DNA of 64,000 bases from Oscillospiraceae bacterium. Its GTDB lineage: Bacteria; Bacillota; Clostridia; Oscillospirales; Oscillospiraceae. Both the position numbers and the translations under genes were made by a program. The DNA is taken from assembly GCA_017552325.1 (NCBI GenBank), contig JAFZQE010000082.1:19715-83714 (forward strand). The letters are read 5' to 3'. Numbering within the stretch: position 1 is the stretch's first letter; each line of letters starts with the position of its first letter. This document shows, piece after piece, positions 61,596-64,000 of the stretch. The notes under the pieces were generated by a model that did no database searches, was not told where the DNA came from, and was given only the letters and a program-made list of their open reading frames with translations.

Positions 61596-62132
61596 TTATT
61601 CGATGCAGGCGGCGCCGCGCAGCAGAGCCTCGCGGTTGAGCGGGATCAGCTTGGCCTTCTTCTGGCCGAGCTTTTCAAGCAGCGCGTCGAGAACGGTCTC
61701 GACGTCGACGCACCTGGACTTGCCGAGATACGCGCCGAGCATGATCATGTTGGCGACCTTGTTGTTGCCGAGCTCGGCAGCCAGCTCGTTGCAGGGGACG
61801 TAGTAGGCGTTGACGTCCGTGCGCTCGACCTTGATGTCGATCATCGAGCTGTTGACGAAGATCGAGCCGCCGGGGACGACCTTGCTCTCGAACTTCTCCA
61901 GAGAGGGACGGTTCATGACGATCAGCGAGGTGGGGCGGGTGATCAGCGGGCTGTCGATCTCCTCATCGGAGAGCATCACGCTGCAGTTGGCCGTGCCGCC
62001 GCGCATCTCGGGGCCGTAGGAGGGCACCCAGGTGGTGTGCTTGCCTTCCATCATGCCCGCGGCCGCCAGCAGCTGGCCCATCAGCAGAACGCCCTGGCCG
62101 CCGAAGCCTGCGAATATATTCTTTTCGACCAT
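61596..62132 (-). CDS. 2-oxoacid:ferredoxin oxidoreductase gamma subunit
   Basis: The 178-residue gamma (domain III) subunit of a four-subunit oxidoreductase. It begins MVEKNIFAGFGGQGVLLMGQLLAAAGM and has TWVPSYGPEMRGGTANCSVMLSDEEIDSP, both hallmark blocks. It is the last gene of the ferredoxin-alpha-beta-gamma operon. The complex decarboxylates a 2-oxoacid to the acyl-CoA and reduces ferredoxin. Confidence 0.95.
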   Translation of the reverse strand: MVEKNIFAGFGGQGVLLMGQLLAAAGMMEGKHTTWVPSYGPEMRGGTANCSVMLSDEEIDSPLITRPTSLIVMNRPSLEKFESKVVPGGSIFVNSSMIDIKVERTDVNAYYVPCNELAAELGNNKVANMIMLGAYLGKSRCVDVETVLDALLEKLGQKKAKLIPLNREALLRGAACIE

Positions 62133-62135
62133 GTC

Positions 62136-62870
<735 letters not shown>

Positions 62871-62872
62871 GT

Positions 62873-63940
62873 TTATGCCTCCCTCATCTTCAGAATGCGC
62901 TCGGCGATGTCCTCCGCCGTGGGGATGATGCTGCCGGCCTTGCCCATGAACTCGCAGGGCTTGCAGCCGTTGACGGCCAGGCGGATATCCTCGTACATCT
63001 GCCCGTCGCTCATCTCGACCGTCAGGCAGCCCTTGACGCTCTCCTGCGCGATCGTGTCGTGCACGGTCTGCGTCGGGAAGGGCCACAGGGTGATCGGGCG
63101 GACCAGGCCGACCTTGACGCCCTGCTCCTCAAGGATGCGGACGGCGGCCTTGCAGACGCGGGCCACGGTGCCGTAGGCACAGAGGATGAACTCGGCGCCC
63201 TCGGTGTGGTAGGTCTCGACCATGACCTCGTTCTTCTCGATCTCGGCGTAGCGCTTGTGCAGACGCTCGATCAGCACGTCCAGGTCCTCGGTCTCGATGT
63301 ACAGCGAGTTCAGGACGGCGCGGGGACGGTCGCCCTTGGGATCGTAGCCCTGAGCGGCCCAGGGCTTCTCGGGCATCTCGGGATTGGGATTCATCTTCAG
63401 CTCGACCGGCTCCATCATCTGTCCGATCAGGCCGTCGGCCAGGATCATGACCGGCGTGCGGTACTTGTCGGCCGTGTCGAATGCCTTCTGCATCAGGTTG
63501 CAGGTCTCCTGGATGGAGGAGGGAGCGAAAACGACCAGACGGTAGTCGCCGTGACCGCCGCCCTTGACGGCCTGGAAGTAGTCGCCCTGGGAGGCCTGGA
63601 TATTGCCGAGGCCGGGGCCGCCGCGCATCATGTTGACGACGACGCAGGGGATCTCAGCGGCCGCGCAGGTGGAAATACCTTCCTGCTTGAGGCTGATTCC
63701 GGGGCTGGAGGAGGAGGTCATGACTCTCGCTCCGGCGCCGCCGGCGCCGTAGACCATGTTGATGGCCGCCAGCTCGCTCTCGGCCTGCAGGAAGCAGCCG
63801 CCGACCTGGGGCAGACGCAGGGACATGTACTCGGGGATATCGTTCTGCGGGGTGATGGGGTAGCCGAAGAAGTAGCGGCATCCCGCCTGGATTGCGGCCT
63901 CGGCTATTGCTTCGCAACCCTTCATCAGTTTCAAAGCCAT
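62873..63940 (-). CDS. vorB: 2-oxoacid:ferredoxin oxidoreductase alpha subunit (VorB type)
   Basis: The 355-residue alpha subunit with [32 protein letters not shown], the block [25 protein letters not shown] (substrate loop) and [27 protein letters not shown]. These match the VorB group often named 3-methyl-2-oxobutanoate dehydrogenase subunit; the KorA group is close, so the preferred 2-oxoacid (branched-chain or 2-oxoglutarate) is not certain. ilvE nearby favours branched-chain acids. The preceding ferredoxin gene lies just upstream. Confidence 0.9.
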   Translation of the reverse strand: MALKLMKGCEAIAEAAIQAGCRYFFGYPITPQNDIPEYMSLRLPQVGGCFLQAESELAAINMVYGAGGAGARVMTSSSSPGISLKQEGISTCAAAEIPCVVVNMMRGGPGLGNIQASQGDYFQAVKGGGHGDYRLVVFAPSSIQETCNLMQKAFDTADKYRTPVMILADGLIGQMMEPVELKMNPNPEMPEKPWAAQGYDPKGDRPRAVLNSLYIETEDLDVLIERLHKRYAEIEKNEVMVETYHTEGAEFILCAYGTVARVCKAAVRILEEQGVKVGLVRPITLWPFPTQTVHDTIAQESVKGCLTVEMSDGQMYEDIRLAVNGCKPCEFMGKAGSIIPTAEDIAERILKMREA

Positions 63941-63952
63941 CGTCCTTCCTCC

Positions 63953-64000
63953 TTACTTTTCGATCTGAATGGCAACGTCCGGGCAGGTCAGCGCGCAGGA
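63953..64000 (-). CDS. Ferredoxin-like delta subunit, C-terminal end (gene continues beyond window)
   Basis: A frame ending in TAA at 63955-63953 reads SCALTCPDVAIQIEK, the typical end of a 4Fe-4S ferredoxin subunit in which CxxxCP closes the second cluster. Only 15 residues are visible. It would be the first gene of the oxidoreductase operon and pass electrons to free ferredoxin. Confidence 0.8.
   Translation of the reverse strand, partial: SCALTCPDVAIQIEK

Overview
This 64 kb window is a GC-rich chromosomal segment from what looks like a Clostridia member of the Oscillospirales (gut Oscillospiraceae/Ruminococcaceae-like). The evidence is the Gram-positive gene order rnc - radical SAM - smc - ftsY, plus RNase J, NrdR, ribosomal protein S21, a class B sortase, XpaC/TelA, a 2-oxoacid:ferredoxin oxidoreductase operon, strong Shine-Dalgarno sites (AGGAGG) and sigma-A type promoters (TTGACA-17-TATAAT). 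Species cannot be fixed from the sequence alone. No transposase, integrase, phage gene, CRISPR array or rRNA was seen.

Layout. 1-17.7 kb is a dense plus-strand housekeeping block: a gene tail, a TrmH-type rRNA/tRNA methylase, dprA, topA, trmFO, plsX, rnc, a radical SAM gene, an unusually short smc, ftsY, yhbY, a nadD-yqeK fusion, rsfS, leuS and rpsU. 17.7-21.8 kb (minus) holds a proline-rich repeat surface protein with a sorting-signal-like C-terminus and the class B sortase just upstream that may anchor it. 22.0-24.3 kb (minus) has a Val-Phe-Gly-Cys tRNA cluster and the yerC-methyltransferase-hslO operon. 24.5-27.8 kb (plus) carries nfeD-SPFH, a eukaryotic-type hexokinase and nrdR. 27.8-35.9 kb has a DUF4363/DUF421 pair, an amino-sugar operon (NagB-like protein lacking catalytic residues, glmM, beta-helix acyltransferase), an unknown gene, a DUF4364 gene and tldD/tldE.

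36.0-37.2 kb is a small lower-GC patch: an XRE regulator with membrane helices, a coupled 53-residue membrane protein and tRNA-Pro(CGG), bracketed by two copies of a 50-bp hairpin repeat. 37.3-39.8 kb (minus) is xpaC-telA-lemA-like. 40.0-46.8 kb (plus) has rpe-recR-rnjA, a phosphoesterase/mini-kinase pair, a low-GC DUF2130 gene behind a consensus promoter, and two small unknown genes. 46.9-52.4 kb (minus) has a polysaccharide ABC exporter with a glycosyltransferase, a GltS-like symporter and a PlsC-like acyltransferase with a zinc-ribbon extension.

52.5-59.6 kb has a VWA gene, a four-gene envelope operon (permease, alpha/beta hydrolase, YARHG protein, class A beta-lactamase-fold protein), a Nif11-like small gene and a large lipoprotein. 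59.6-64 kb joins ilvE, a GntR/FadR regulator and the four-subunit 2-oxoacid oxidoreductase, which together suggest branched-chain amino acid interconversion or fermentation with ferredoxin as electron acceptor.
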